Assembly: GCA_023014485.1 (NCBI GenBank) | Contig: JAJOZX010002356.1 | Coordinates: 558,001-622,000, forward strand | Length of the DNA: 64,000 nucleotides | Reading direction: 5' to 3' | Origin: Bathynomus jamesi | Taxonomy: Eukaryota > Arthropoda > Malacostraca > Isopoda > Cirolanidae | Shown here: positions 1-11,999 of the stretch, in pieces | Position numbering within the stretch: the stretch's first letter is position 1 | Layout of the letters: each line of letters starts with the position of its first letter | Translations under genes and position numbers: made by a program | Notes under the pieces: generated by a model | What the model saw: the letters and a program-made list of their open reading frames with translations, nothing else | What the model was told of the DNA's origin: nothing | The model's database searches: none

Positions 1-206
1 TGAATCATCATCGAATGTGTACGATTCGGAATGCGTCGCCATTTGGAATTTTTGCTTCGCATTTCTATTTTCATCCTTTTGTGCATCTTTCAAGAAAAAC
101 GTTGAACCGAAAAATGAATTAATAATTATTAATAATAAATAATTATTAATAAAGAATTATTAAAAATAAATAATTATTAATAAAGAAATATTAGCAATAA
201 ATAATT
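1..206. repeat. AT-rich simple repeat, left flank of first transposon
   Basis: Positions 1-117 hold nothing I recognise. From about 118 the sequence is an imperfect run of TTATTAATAA-type units. The same repeat resumes at 3199, so it is the target in which the 208-3198 element sits. Confidence 0.7.
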
Positions 207-486
207 ACACAGGCCTGCAAAATTGAGGGTCCTAAAAACTTTTTTGAAATTGTATGCTGGTTTTATAGGAATTTGGGGTGCTAAATCCAAAAACGGCCTC
301 AGATTTGCTCCATCACGTATAGTTTTTTCACAATTTGCTATGACGTTTTTATGTTGTAATATGTTACTGAATAAAATAAGTAGTGAAGAATTACCACATG
401 AAACCTATTTCCTGACTATTTCTGAATATATTTATTTTAAAAAACTATAAAACTTGGATACTTAAATCTTTACTTAGTGGAATGGC

Positions 487-2781
487 TTAGTAGTCCCGTT
501 TTCTTTTGCCAGTGAAGCTGCGCCTGTTGCATTTCCTTTTGTGCGCTGCTTCCGGATTTTCACGATGCAGCATCCAGCAATAATCCCCCATCATATTAAC
601 GTTCCACCGGCCTTGGTATCTCTTTTTCATCTCCTTAATGTCTTGATGGAAACGTTCTCCCTGTTCCTCACTTATGCACCTAGATTTTCTGGGAAAAAGT
701 CCAAGTGTGCATTCAAGAAATGAATTTTGATACTCATTGAGCATCCCAAAGCTTTGAATTTCTCCAGCATGTTTTCAACAATGAGTGCATATTCAGGGTC
801 CTTATTATTCCCAAGGAACTTAGTAACCACACTTTTGAAGGAATTCCAAGCCTCTTTTTCTACTTCAGTCATCGTAGACAAGAAGTTTTCATCTGACAGC
901 AGTCTTCTAATGTCTGGGCCTACAAAAATACCTTCTCTTAATTTTGCTTCTGATAGGTTAGGGAACTTCTTGCAGAGGTACTTAAAGCATTCTCCACTTT
1001 TTTCTAATGCCTTAACAAACTGTTTCATAAGGCCTAGTTTTATATGAAGAGGTGGTAGAAGTACTTTCTTTGGGTCAACAAGATTTTTACGCAAAATATT
1101 CTTGCTTCCAGGCAGTGGTGAGCGCGGTACCAAAATTTGGGGGTGCGTTACGCGGTACTGCGGTACATCAGCATGCCCAGTGCGTTACGCGGTACTGCGG
1201 TACTTTTTCAGGTCCCCCTGGTGCGTTCCGCGGTACTGCGGTACTGCACACAAGAACAACACAAGTACAGTAATAGCACATATTTTCAGAAATTGCATAT
1301 CGGCGATTTCGCACCTGAACTTTCTGCCATAATGGCTAAAAATCGATCTTTGTCACAGAAATGTAACACACGTGCAACCGGCTCAAAAGCAAGCACTGCA
1401 CTGAGGCGTTGTGATAGGATGGCAACGTAACATGTTCTGAACGAAAACTTAACGTGTCTAAAGTTAGGCTGATGCAACACACGCAGCATTCGTCTTACTG
1501 TACTCCTGTAATAAGGTTTACTTCAAAAAAAGTGTTAATTTTTTGAAAAGTCGTGTTTGTCGGTACCGCGGAAAGTACCGCGGGAAATTTGAATGCGGTA
1601 GCGGTACTGCTGTACTTTCAGCGATCCTTTGCGGTACTGCGTTATGCGGTACCGGTTTGGTAGTGCGGTAGTACCGCAGTACCGCAGTACCGCAAAAAAT
1701 ACCGCAAGTGCCCAGCTTTGCTTCCAGGTTCTAGAGATCATCTTTGTGGCCAGTGTTTTTGCTCCCAGTGTTGACTCTTTGCTCTGCTATCCCATTCACA
1801 AAGGAAACAGGGGAACTTAGTATATCCTCCCTGCTGCCCCAGAAGCATGCACAATACCTTAAGGTCTCCACAAATCATCCAGTGATGGTCATAATATTTT
1901 ATCTTTGTAAGAACCAATTCCAAATTCTCATAACTTTCTTGGAGATGTACCGAGTGACCAACAGGTACAGAGGCATACTTGTTCCCATTGTGCAAAAGAA
2001 CAGCTTTTAGACTTCTTTTAGAAGAGTCGATGAAAAGTCTCCATTCATCCGCTTTGTACTCAATGCCAAATGCCTGTACCAAACCATCAATATCACTACA
2101 GTAAACTAAATTGCCCTCGTGTGAAAAGTAGTAAATAAACTCCTTTTCTCTTCTTCTATACAAATATATCGATGTTCCAGCTGATAATAAATTTCTTTCT
2201 TTTAATCTGGAGCCTAAGAGTTCAGCAGATTCCTTGGATAATCCCAAATCTCTCACTAAATCGTTTAGTTCAGATTGAGTGAACAACTGGGGGTCTTGAC
2301 TTCCTATATCACACTGAAATTCTTCATGATCAGTATCTGAACCAGAATTACTAGGCAAATCTTCCAATGTTTCTGGTGGAAGTGGAACTGGAACTTCTGG
2401 CCCATGAGGAACAGGTCGAAAAGCTGATGGAAGATTTGGATAGAATATGGCTTTCTTATTTTTTGAGTTATAGCCTTTAACATCACAAGAGCAAAAATAG
2501 CAGTCATCACAGTGATTTTTTGGCTCCCTCCATACCATTGGCACACCAAATCTGAATGCTTTCTTTTTGCCTTTACACCATTTCCTTAGATCCTATACGC
2601 AAATAAAACAAACTTTGTGTGGTGCCCATGGTTTGTCTTGGTCTCCTAGTTTCATTCCAAAGTAGGCATGGTACAATTGCCTAATAAAATTTGTTACGTT
2701 TCTTTGATGTTTCTTGATCACAAATTCCCCGCATATGTAGCAGAAACTGTCGGAACTGTTGACACATCCACGGCTAGCCAT
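487..2781 (-). pseudogene. Broken gene for a widespread unnamed arthropod/fish repeat protein, probable DDE-type transposase
   Basis: The N-terminus starts MASRGCVNSSDSFCYICGEF (2781-2593) and continues at 2544 with VPMVWREPKNHCDDCYFC. This cysteine-rich N-terminal region belongs to a family I recognise as very common, usually unnamed, in arthropod and fish genomes. Downstream are FIDSSKRSLKAVL, ICGDLKVL and, near the C-terminus, SEEQGERFHQDI. I infer these as the D, D and E of an RNase H-like core, unproven. Breaks seen: in-frame TAG at 2593-2595, in-frame TGA at 1738-1740, the hAT at 1113-1720, and a one-base frameshift near 675. The reading frame is otherwise preserved, so it was lost fairly recently. 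It lies inside the CACAGGCCTGC termini, which suggests it encodes the mobilising enzyme. Confidence 0.7.
1113..1720. mobile_element. Non-autonomous hAT element with GCGGTAC subterminal repeats
   Basis: An exact 8-bp duplication, CTTCCAGG, lies at 1105-1112 and 1721-1728. The left terminus is CAGTGGTGAGCGCGG and the right, reversed, is CAAAGCTGGGCACTTGCGG, related hAT-type ends. GCGGTAC occurs at least seven times in the left 150 bp and repeatedly in the right 160 bp. There is no transposase gene, so it must have been mobilised in trans. It interrupts the 487-2781 gene. Confidence 0.8.
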
Positions 2782-3198
2782 GATTCACAACTTACTACAG
2801 TACCCAGAACACAATAAAAGTCTTGAATTTAATTTAATAAAGGCTAAATAAGGCTTTCTTAACACTATCAAAACACGCTAGTTCGCTGATATAAAACACA
2901 AAAAACAACTCAAAATCACTGTAAAAATTCGCTTCGGATGAATCATTGTGCGCACGTCATGAAATCTGAGTAACAACTGACTCATACGGCTTGGCAACCC
3001 AGTATTTATAGTCTCTTAGAAGTTTCTAGTAATTTCTGGAAATCTGGCATTTTCTCGAAGTCGCTTCACAAAAAAATCGAATTTGTGAAATAACTTTGTG
3101 TCGTATGACATTTTTATTGTGTTTTTCGAATTCAGCACACACAAATACATTGTAAACAGCTAAAATTATGAAAAAGGTTTTTCCATCGCAGGCCTGTG

Positions 3199-4070
3199 TT
3201 ATTAATAAATAATTATATTAATAATAAAGAATTATTAATAAATAATTATTAATAATAAATAATTATTAATAAAGAATTATTAATAATAAATAATTATTAA
3301 TAAATGATTATATTAATAATAAAGAATTATTAATAAATGATTATATTAATAATAAAGAATTATTAATAAAGAATTATTAATAATAAAGAATTATTAATAA
3401 TAAATAATTATTACTAAATAATTATTAATAAATAATTATTAATAAATAATTATTAATAATTATTAATAATAAATAATTATTAATAATTATTAATAATAAA
3501 TAATTATTAATAATTATTAATAATAAATAATTATTAATAATTATTAATTATAAATAATTATTAATAATTATTAGTAATAAATAATTATTAATAATTATTA
3601 ATAATAAATAATTATTAATAATTATTAATAATAAATAATTATTATTAATTATTAATAATAAATAATTATTAATAATTATTAATAATAAATAATTATTAAT
3701 AATTATTAATAATAAATAATTATTAATAATTATTAATAATAAATAATTATTAATAATTATTAATAATAAATAATTATTAATAATTATTAATAATAAATAA
3801 TTATTAATAATTATTAATAATAAATAATTATTAATAATTATTAATAATAAATAATTATTAATAATTATTAATAATAAATAATTATTAATAATTATTAATA
3901 ATAAATAATTATTAATAATTATTAATAATAAATAATTATTAATAATTATTAATAATAAATAATTATTAATAATTATTAATAATAAATAATTATTAATAAT
4001 TATTAATAATAAATAATTATTAATAATTATTAATAATAAATAATTATTAATAAATAATTATTAATAATGC
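3199..4070. repeat. ATT-rich minisatellite, ~30-bp unit
   Basis: About 870 bp of near-perfect tandem TTATTAATAAT/AATAATTATTAAT units. From about 3480 to 4040 the unit is close to 30 bp and very homogeneous, indicating recent amplification or slippage. No coding potential. Confidence 0.9.
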
Positions 4071-5329
4071 GGGAACAAATTTTTGCTCAATAAATAATTT
4101 ATTCTCTCACCCAAAGCGAACAGAATAAAATAATGTATAAAACGTATAATTATGTATTAATAGTTTATAATAAATGATGTGTCGCTTATGCGAAAATTTT
4201 AAACGAAAAACTATAATTAGTTAATGTTTAATATATAATGATCAACTCGGTGCGACTCCCAACCTGACCTGACCTAAAGTAAAGTGATCTCACCACCGAA
4301 GGTATTCATCCACACGAGAATGGAAACTGTTGCACTCGTAACAATATTTATCTAGTTAGATATAACTATAGTTATAACTATAGTTAGATATAACTATAGT
4401 TATAATCTTTTGATAAATTATTAATTTGCAAATTCTTAACGAGTAATTAAATTATAAGTAATTCAAAATTATAATAGTTACGAATGAGATTTTCATGATT
4501 CTGAATCAATTCAGGAATTATCAAGATGAATATTTTGCGCGAGTTATTTGCATGTTATTAATTCCCATCTGAGAGAACATTCACCGGCAAACCTGTGGTG
4601 AATGAAATGATAATGTTTACTTGTGTTTTTTTTTATTGTTTATTTCCTGTTATATAAACTAAAACTAAATTAACTATATTAATTATTTCATTATCAAGTG
4701 TCTTAAGAAATATATTTTACATTATTTAAAATATAAAAATATTTTAGAAGAGTAAACTTTAAAAGAGTTTTTATATTTATTTTGTAATTTCGATAACGCC
4801 GTCGTTAAAGTAATGTTTAATTCGTAATGTTTTTTTTAGAAACCATTTAATAAAGTAAAAAATAAAAAATATTTGAACGATGATTATAATCAAGGGAAAC
4901 TCGAGGGAAGCAGTAATGATGGCTTTTATAGACAGGTGGCCTTTTTATACGGGTTATGGCTTGGGACCATTTTGGTTTTTTAAATCAATAAACGAATGAA
5001 TCATTAATTGTCACCTAAATCTTGTTGAAATTTGTCTCAAAGAGCCGTTGGGTTTAACAGGTTTATGAAAAAAATTAAGCACTGTCGTATACAAAATATT
5101 TCGGGTGATCCAGAAAATAAATTTTCGAATTCTTTGGGTGCTGCCATGCCATTTGATGACACTCTAATGAAAAGAACATCCCAAACAAAAATTAGCTTAA
5201 AAGAAGTAAATTTAGAGATCACTCGACGACTTAGAAGTTTTCCTTCTTATTTGCCTGAAAGTGAGTGAGGTATCCAGGCCCCACACGAAGGGGGTCGGTT
5301 TCATGGCTGCCCAAACCATTCATTGTCAA
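4071..5329. other. AT-rich stretch without recognisable genes
   Basis: The only structure I see is at 4340-4410, where a palindromic GATATAACTATAGTTATAAC unit is repeated twice. A 78-codon open frame at 5032-5268 (+) matches nothing I know. Confidence 0.5.
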
Positions 5330-7320
5330 CTAGTTCCACTCAGCTCCTTCGCAAAGATTGTCTTCTTTTTGCAGGAGGAGTTGCGCTTGCAGGAGGAGTT
5401 GCAGGAGGAGTTGCACTTGTTTTTCGTCTTTTGAGAGCAGGAGGTTGAAGTTTTCAGTAAGGGCCACGCCTCTTTCGTCAGTCATTGGCGATTTTTTAGA
5501 CTCACAGCAAACGTTACATGCTTCTCTGAGGACTGCGAAATTTGTCCAGAGAAGCAGGCCTTGAGTACTGGTTCTTTCCGAAGAGATTCTATCATCATCT
5601 TTCAGACTCTTGACACTTTGGAAATGAAGAATGCCAGCCCAGTGAGGTGTTCACTGTTCACTAAGATACCATAAAGTGTGCCTCATTGCCGATTCTACAA
5701 CATTCGCCACTTCCTCAATGACGACTTTGAATTCGTCGATGTTCTTGAGGAATTTTAGTCTGGCTCTGGTGTAGAAAGGCATTGCTGAATGTAGAAGACC
5801 ACAGCGAAAAGAGTAAATTCTCGGAGTCCTTTCTTCTTGTGGGGTGTCATTTTAAATTGAGAACCAGCTTTTCAAGGAATCTTTGGCATCTATCGAGAGT
5901 GGTAGAAAGCTCCAGGTGTATTATAATGGGTTCTACGTCTACGGCTTCTATGGCTTCTCATGAATACATTTTTGTAATCAACGCTTGTGTGGGTACATTG
6001 CAGGGCGCTTTCAATCAACATGATGGCTTCCTGAGTGAGGAAATTACAATTCTGAAGTTTTTTTGTGAAGTAGTTCATCACTTTTGAGAAACGAATACTG
6101 CTTTTAATCAATGACGGACCATTTCACTTTAAAACGCTTGAACACTTGAACCTCTGGGCCAGACGACGCACCGAAATAAGCCTTGAAAACATCCGTAACG
6201 ATGATTTCCAACATGTGATAAAGACAAGAGAAGTTCTGTAGCCCTCGGCCGATTTTGTTCTCAGTAAGAATGCAACACAAACATATGCCTTGGACAAGTT
6301 CCAGCAGGTTCCATTACTGGAGTGTGGTAACAGCCGCATCTGCCATCGCTTCTCCTGTTCCATTCGGGAGTTTTGGGACACCTAGCAATTTCGCGACATC
6401 CCTGCCAGTCATCAAGATTGGGGGCCTGTCCACTGTTCCTTTTCCCCATGATGTTAGGTAGAAGTTTTCTGTCCCATTGCATTAAGAGGGGTCTTTTAAG
6501 TTTGAAATCACTCTTCACGACTTCTGCAAACTGTCTTCGTTCTCGCATTCGTTCTCGCCCTTCGTCTGCTGCTCCTCCAAAGATTCGCTTCTTCCACGTT
6601 GTATCTTCAGCTTTCAGTAGTGACAACTAGTGTATAATTAGCATTTCGGTCACTTAATTTGGTGAGCCTCTAGGGTGAGGATTTTCAGTGGCGTCTTCTG
6701 CGTTACTTTCCTTTTCGGTTTGGGAGTAGCCTCATCACTTGAGATGGATGACGTGCTGGTGCTACCAGACAGTACTAATCTTTCTTTGCTTCTTGATACC
6801 TCACTTTACATGCCTCTTGTCGCTTTTTGCTTGCTCACTTCTCTGCGGCACCCTCTCTTCTTTTTCCTGGTTCGATGGCCACCGAAACCATGTAGCCTTT
6901 TGCTGTGTTCATTGGGAAGTGAAAAATTTCCGCTCTTCTGTTGTGATAATTTCGAGTGCTTTGTCATCATGTGTAATGTCATACAGAGTGGGCAGACCAT
7001 TTTCAAAGACCTCTTGTTTTGATTTTATTTTGTGGTCAGATGTCCTGTTTCGGTTTCTTTTTAGGAACTGGTATCTATTCGGCAGTTTCTCAAATTTGGA
7101 GATGTTATTTTTCTTCTGCGTCGTGGGGATTCGCGTCTGGTTTAAAAAATTTGAGAGCCTCTCTCACTACTGTAGTTGAGTACTGACAGATTTCTTTTTC
7201 GATATGGTGGTGATGATAGAAAAACCGCAAGACCTACTGCTTGGAAGGTAATTTCTCCCGGAATTCTTTTCTGCTGTCCATTCAATCAGCCAAAGTTCTG
7301 TATCATCACATATAGTCATG
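5330..7320 (-). pseudogene. Degenerate copy 1 of the TA-transposon transposase-like family
   Basis: Read on the minus strand in shifting frames, it follows the protein of the 33.2-36.4 kb and 46.0-48.2 kb copies from end to end. The N-terminus TELWLIEWTAEKN near 7290 parallels TEIWLIGQPID in the 46-kb copy. LLMQWDRKL near 6460 parallels MTVHWDGKM. SSGPEVQVFKRFK near 6140 parallels STGPEILIFKRFR. The C-terminal glutamine/leucine-rich segment (DEKQVQLLLQLLL) near 5390 parallels GEEQLQFLLQ. Many frameshifts and stops make it the oldest of the three copies. I could not find inverted termini or a TA tract around it. Confidence 0.6.
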
Positions 7321-7566
7321 CCACTGCCACTTGCACTGTTGATACTTCCATATTTATAGGTATTTAGAGTAAAACAAATAGATGATATACGACACAAAAA
7401 GTCAAAACGCTACAGAGCTCCTGTTTTTTCTACTACTTTGAAGAAGGCACAAAACTAAATGAGATACGACCTTTATCAGTTAGGCGACAGTGAGTCAAGA
7501 GTTCTCCGCCGCTACACATTCGTTTGTTTTAATTTATGAATATAGAATTTTTTAATAAAAAAGAAT

Positions 7567-8797
7567 AGGAAAAAATATATGTGTACACCAGGACAAGGGG
7601 GGCACACGGAAAGAGCAGGAGCAGGAAAAATGCTACTAGCTCTAGCTGATGAATTTATGTTAACACAAGAAATAACAGAAAACGCAAGAAAAAACAACTG
7701 CCTGGATTTGGTATTCACAAACAACAGCAACCTAATTGATAACGTAGAAATATCCCCAACTATAATATCGGATCACAACATTATTGAAATAACAACCAAT
7801 ATAAAAGCAACATGAAAGGAAAAAACATGAACAATAGAAAGAAGCAAATTCGAAATTTTTAATTTTCACTCCAAAGCTATAAACTGGGAAGGTGTTGCAT
7901 CCAGCATGGAAGTAATAGATTGGAAAACTATCTTCAAGGCCAAGACAACGGAAGAGATGCTAATGACCTTAGAGGAGAAGACGCTGGAAATTGTGGAAAG
8001 ACAAAAAAATACAACAAAGAGGGAAGAGAAGCAGGTTCGAGAGACAAAAGAGGTCATTGCTCCGAAAGAGAAAAAGAGTCACTGCAAAATTAAGTAACTG
8101 CAAAGATAACAACATCAGAAAAATATTAAATGATAAACTGCATAGTATAGATTGCGTCATACAGGAACTAAATGAGAAGCATACAGAAAAAGAAGACGCC
8201 GACGCTATAGAAGCGATAAAGGTTTACTCAAAGTACTTCTATAATTTTACTAAAAGGAAGTCGAAAAATCACACGACTATCAGACCTTTAAAAAATGAAG
8301 ACAGTGCTTTATCTGATGATCTTACAGAAGTATCTGAAATCTTAAGAACTCGGTACGAATCATCTTTCAGTATCCCAAAAACTGACAAACTGATATGCGA
8401 TAGAAACGCGTTCTTGAAGAAGAACTACAAGGGGAAAGTATAACGGACTTCGACTTTACGACAGATCATATTACACAAGCTATAGGGAAAGTAAAAGCAC
8501 ACTCACGGCAGGACCGGACAAATGGAATGCCACACTGATCAAAAACTGCAAGAATGCAATCGCTGAGCCCCTATACTGGATATGGAGACGATCACTAGAC
8601 ACGGGAGAAATACCGGGCATCCTGAAGAGCGCGAGCATAGTGTTGATATATAAAGGAGGAGATCGATCCGAGACCAGAAACTATAGGCCAGTGTCGCTTA
8701 CGTCTTATTTCACTAAAATATTTGAAAGAATAGTTAGATAGAAAATCTATGACTTCTTGGAAACTCAGAAAAAATTAAGTGATAACCAACATTAGAC
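7567..8797 (+). pseudogene. Non-LTR retrotransposon fragment: end of endonuclease to start of reverse transcriptase
   Basis: Conserved segments appear in order over several frames. NNCLDLVFTNN followed by ISDHNIIEI (7700-7790) is the end of an AP-endonuclease domain. A lysine/glutamate-rich linker spans about 7900-8440. IYKGGDRSETRNYRPVSLTS (around 8650) is the start of the reverse transcriptase. The clade is CR1/Jockey/L2-like; I cannot be more exact. It is 5' truncated and stops abruptly after the codons for SDNQH near 8793, before the catalytic palm motifs. Several frameshifts and a stop at 8742 show it is dead. Confidence 0.7.
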
Positions 8798-8875
8798 GAA
8801 AGCGCTTGAGCACCATTTTGTGTTTCCTTTCCTTCGTGGTTTTATTCATCATATATATATATATATATATATTAT
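8798..8875 (+). mobile_element. Penelope-like element 3' tail abutting a (TA)n tract
   Basis: GACGAAAGCGCTTGAGCACC is followed by TTTCCTTCGTGGTTTTATTC and then (TA)n. The same arrangement (GACGAAAGCGCTTTTTCCTT, then a TTATTTTCA segment, then (TA)n) ends the Penelope-like element at 44.6-45.7 kb, so this is a second tail of that family, joined directly to the LINE fragment. Confidence 0.5.
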
Positions 8876-9393
8876 TGCGGAGTGAAACCAGACAAAAGTT
8901 TTCTTTCCCTTTAGGCACACTGGAACTATATTGTGGTTTTAACTAGGAAATACAAAGAAAACAAATAATATTCTAGAGTATCTTGAACTGCCCAATTTTT
9001 GCCAAAATATGAAATGGGTGTCGTAACTTGGTTAACGGTGGTTTATAATTGATTCTTGGCTATGTTTGGGGAAACAAGTGCTTTCTCCGTAACATGAATC
9101 ACACCTCCTTTATAACCAGTGTTGATATTTGTAATTAAAAGTCATTGCAACCGTTGATTTCATCATCAATTACCCAATTCAATCACAGGGGTCAAAAAAT
9201 CAGAGATATCAGAACTCACGCATTACTCCGTAATTGCGGCACTCAATCATTATACCCTCAGTCGCGTGCCAACCTGAAAAAGTCCAACTCATTAAAGCGA
9301 CAAGGAAAGGGTGAATAATAACAAAATAATAAAACACAAAAAGGGAAAAAATAAACAATAAACAAAATAGAAATCATCAATTATTATTATTAC

Positions 9394-9438
<45 letters not shown>
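8876..9438. other. Non-coding stretch ending in a (TA)n tract
   Basis: I see no gene or known repeat in 8876-9395. A (TA)n tract occupies about 9396-9438 and adjoins a MITE. Confidence 0.5.
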
Positions 9439-9442
<4 letters not shown>

Positions 9443-9659
9443 GAACCAAATGTAGGTGGACAGTAAATGATAACGTTTATTTTGAGAATACATATTTAAT
9501 TTTTTTGTATACTATAATACAAAATAAAATTTAAATAAATTTAGTTATAATATTTAATATAATAAAACACAAACACCATAGTTATAATGAACACCATAGT
9601 TATAATATAATATAACACAAACCGTATTCAACCTACTGTCCACCTACTTTTGGTTCACC

Positions 9660-9660
<1 letters not shown>
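9439..9660. mobile_element. Mariner-type MITE, copy A, in (TA)n
   Basis: The inverted ends are GGGTGAACCAAATGTAGGTG and, reversed, GGTGAACCAAAAGTAGGTGG, each flanked by TA microsatellite. The AT-rich interior has no coding potential. Copy B is at 44,320-44,545 in the same orientation. TA flanks fit Tc1/mariner insertion. Confidence 0.75.
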
Positions 9661-9704
<44 letters not shown>

Positions 9705-9707
<3 letters not shown>

Positions 9708-9928
9708 GGTGATTCAAAAGTCAGGTTACATAGGGCTTTTCTGTTTCTTTGCAGGTAAATGAGTTGAGATGTTATCGAAGAAGGAACGCATTGATGTGAT
9801 ATTCCTAGCTGGCTGCACAAGTGCATTGCCGTTAACGGTGACCATATCGAACATGTGATGTGGCTATTCCCCTGTATCATTACATAATACAGTATTTCCC
9901 TATGTAACCTGATTTTTTAATCACCCTG
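9705..9928. mobile_element. Mariner/IS630-type MITE in (TA)n
   Basis: The left end CAGGGTGATTCAAAAGTCAG and the reversed right end CAGGGTGATTAAAAAATCAG continue into a shared GGTTACATAGGG. This is a ~31-bp inverted repeat with a few mismatches. (TA)n flanks both sides. Confidence 0.75.
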
Positions 9929-9950
9929 TGTGTATATATATATATATTTT

Positions 9951-10245
9951 ACGCCTTGGTGGTGTAATGGTTGAGTGACCGCTAAATACACTTCAATCGG
10001 TGACGGCAGACGGCAGGTGACGGCCGGTGACGGCAGGCGGCGCGCAACAAAACATGCTGTTCAGCCTTCTACACAATAAAAATATTGGTTGGTAGATAAA
10101 TGGGTACCCTGGGTAGCGTAGTGGTTAAGACGCTGGGATGCTGGTGGGGCGTGGTTCGGATAACGCGTTAAACTGTAGGTCTAAGGCAAAGTGAAAGGCT
10201 TGGCCTTCGTCATAATGAACAATTCGGGCGGAAGCAAACCAAAGG
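9951..10245 (+). mobile_element. Dimeric tRNA-derived SINE
   Basis: Two tRNA-like heads lie in series: GGTGGTGTAATGGTTGAGTG (9958) and GGGTAGCGTAGTGGTTAAGA (10,111), each an RNA polymerase III box A. The second is followed by a box B-like GTGGTTCGGAT and a tail with TAAACTGTAGGTCTAAGG and AACAATTCGGGCGGAAGC. The tail recurs at 29.1 kb. Confidence 0.65.
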
Positions 10246-11200
10246 TATATTTATTTATTTATATGTGTGTGTGTGTGTGTGTGTGTTAAAAATCCACAGT
10301 GAAGAGAAAATCTGTTTTTAAAGGACAAACTTTCGGTGAACATCTTTGATCATTTTCAAGTGTTGAGGATGAGGAGAAGTGACACCTTTAAAAAGACAAG
10401 AGAAGGGAAGGACTATCGTTTAATAAATGTTCCCTTTCTTGTGCCATTTACTCATTTGTTGTTTCCTCTCGAGAATCACTCGTACATTATACATATATTA
10501 TAAAGGCGATTTTGGAGGTCACTTTTGTTGCATGTTTTGTGAAATACAGTGACGGGTACACTTTTTCTTCACTTATGTAAAGTAAATAAGATGTAAGATT
10601 ATTTTTCTGGATGTAATTTCCCGTGGTGGATTTTCTTTTACCTCTGGATTCAACACTACGTACAATTCATATCACTTTTGAAAACATTATCGTAAAAGCA
10701 GTGATGTGGAATTGGATTTGGACTCGAAACCAAAATCAATCGATATTTTTAAAATAATCGAAATTGAAACTTATTTGAATCGCTTATTTTGTAAAATCAA
10801 AATGGAAAATATGACTTATGTACGTCGAAAAGTAAATAAAGTGTCTCTAATGAAGAGAAGAAATGCCTTTTGGAGTAAGCGGGATTAACAGTTAGGATTA
10901 AGATTACATTTGTTTTTCTTTAATTCATTCCATCTATTTCTCAAGGATAAACTTTCTCTCAAATTATTTTAGAATTTCTTATGTTCATCCTTCATTAATT
11001 TAGACTGACAGTTTCTTTAAACGAAGTTCTTTTTAAAGTGAAGTTCTCTTCTCAAAGTATAATTCTTTAAAATGGGTCGTCAGAACACTTACCCACAATA
11101 TACTGTATATAATTCATCGTAAATAATATCCTAAACTCTCCTGCTTGCAATATGAAAGGCTGTAAACGAAGTTTAAAGGTAAGCAGTATATATAATTATA
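10246..11200. other. Non-coding stretch with a (GT)n microsatellite
   Basis: A (GT)n run lies at 10,263-10,286. The rest is AT-rich, with a 60-codon open frame at 10,706 that I do not regard as a gene. Confidence 0.5.
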
Positions 11201-11202
11201 TA

Positions 11203-11340
11203 TGCCTCGGTGGTGTAGTGGTTAGCGTCGCTGACTACGAATCCATCGGCCCCGGGTTCGAGACCCGACGGCAGCCGGCGCGCAGCAAAACCCAGCTGTT
11301 CATCCTTCCACAAAATAAAGAAAGTGGTTGGTAGTAGTAG
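11203..11340 (+). mobile_element. tRNA-derived SINE head (tRNA-Arg-like)
   Basis: The sequence starts GCCTCGGTGGTGTAGTGG (box A region), has a CTACGAA anticodon-like loop that would read ACG, and a perfect box B, GGGTTCGAGACCC. The acceptor arm does not pair fully and a tail (CAGCAAAACCCAGCTGTTCA) follows, as in SINEs. I therefore call a SINE rather than a functional tRNA gene. Confidence 0.65.
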
Positions 11341-11582
11341 TATAGCCGCAAAAGGGTAGAGTGCAGGAATGTTGCAAAGCGGGGTGGGGGTTGTTGTAGA
11401 AAAAAAAAAAATAAATAAAAAATAAAAAAATTCCCCCAAAGGGGGGATGCTGCAGGTGCAGCCATGAAGCTTGGAGGCGGCGTTATCCCCCAATAGAAAG
11501 AAGGAGGAGAGGAAAGGAGGAGAGGTGTTCACCTGGCAGGAGCCAAGTGCATATTAAGACTTCAGCCGAGTAGGCGTTGTTT
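11341..11582 (+). repeat. Complex interspersed repeat, copy 1
   Basis: The block begins TAGCCGCAAAAGGGTAGAGT, then a G-rich part (GCGGGGTGGGGGTTG), an A-rich run and GAGCCAAGTGCATATTAAGA. The same blocks occur inverted at 28.7-29.03 kb and diverged at 50.3-50.9 kb, so this is one interspersed family, following directly on the SINE head. Confidence 0.7.
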
Positions 11583-11905
11583 TATAGGCTCCTAATCAGC
11601 CAGTTGGCTTAGAAGGCGTAAATGGCTTGAGTTGCCAGATAGCGCCATGTATTCACTTAATTCTAATCGAAGACAGAGTTGCCAGATACCATTGTATACA
11701 TTATTATAGACTCCTAATCAGCCAGTTGGCTTAGAAGGCGTAAATGGCTTGAGTTGCCAGATAGCGCCATGTATTCATTTAATTCTAATCGAAGACTGAG
11801 TTGCTAGATACCACTTTTTACCATTATTATAGACTCCTAATCAGCCAGTTGGCTTAGAAGGCGTAAATGGCTTGAGTTGCCAGATACCGCTTTTTAGCGA
11901 TACCA
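11583..11905 (+). repeat. Tandem repeat, ~122-bp unit, three copies
   Basis: The unit start CCTAATCAGCCAGTTGGCTT occurs at 11,591, 11,713 and 11,836, each followed by AGAAGGCGTAAATGGCTTGA and GTTGCCAGATA. The same core, untandemised, is at 50.6-50.9 kb and inverted near 28.68 kb. Confidence 0.85.
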
Positions 11906-11999
11906 TTGTATATATTTAGAATTCCGCTAGTAGGTTTAGAAGGCGTAACAATTAGAATTAAGTAAAACAACATTGCATCATTCTGTTTATTATAAATAT

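Larger units (their letters stand above)
208..3198 (-). mobile_element. 3-kb DNA transposon with CACAGGCCTGC inverted termini
   Basis: The left end reads CACAGGCCTGC at 208-218 and the right end reads GCAGGCCTGTG at 3188-3198, an exact 11-bp inverted repeat. Weaker inverted similarity follows inside (AAAACTTTTTTGAAATT against AAAACCTTTTTCATAATTTT). TTA flanks both sides (205-207 and 3199-3201), a possible 3-bp target duplication, although the flank is ATT-rich so chance is possible. The element carries one minus-strand gene (487-2781) and a nested hAT. CAC-type ends with a 3-bp duplication recall CACTA/Chapaev (CMC) elements, but the protein does not let me assign the superfamily. Confidence 0.7.

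Noticed and set aside
1052..1430. Open frames in the GCGGTAC-rich region
   Set aside because: They are repeat-derived frames inside the hAT at 1113-1720 and continue in several frames at once.
11203..11290. Free tRNA-Arg gene
   Set aside because: Box A and B are good but the acceptor stem does not pair fully and a SINE tail follows.
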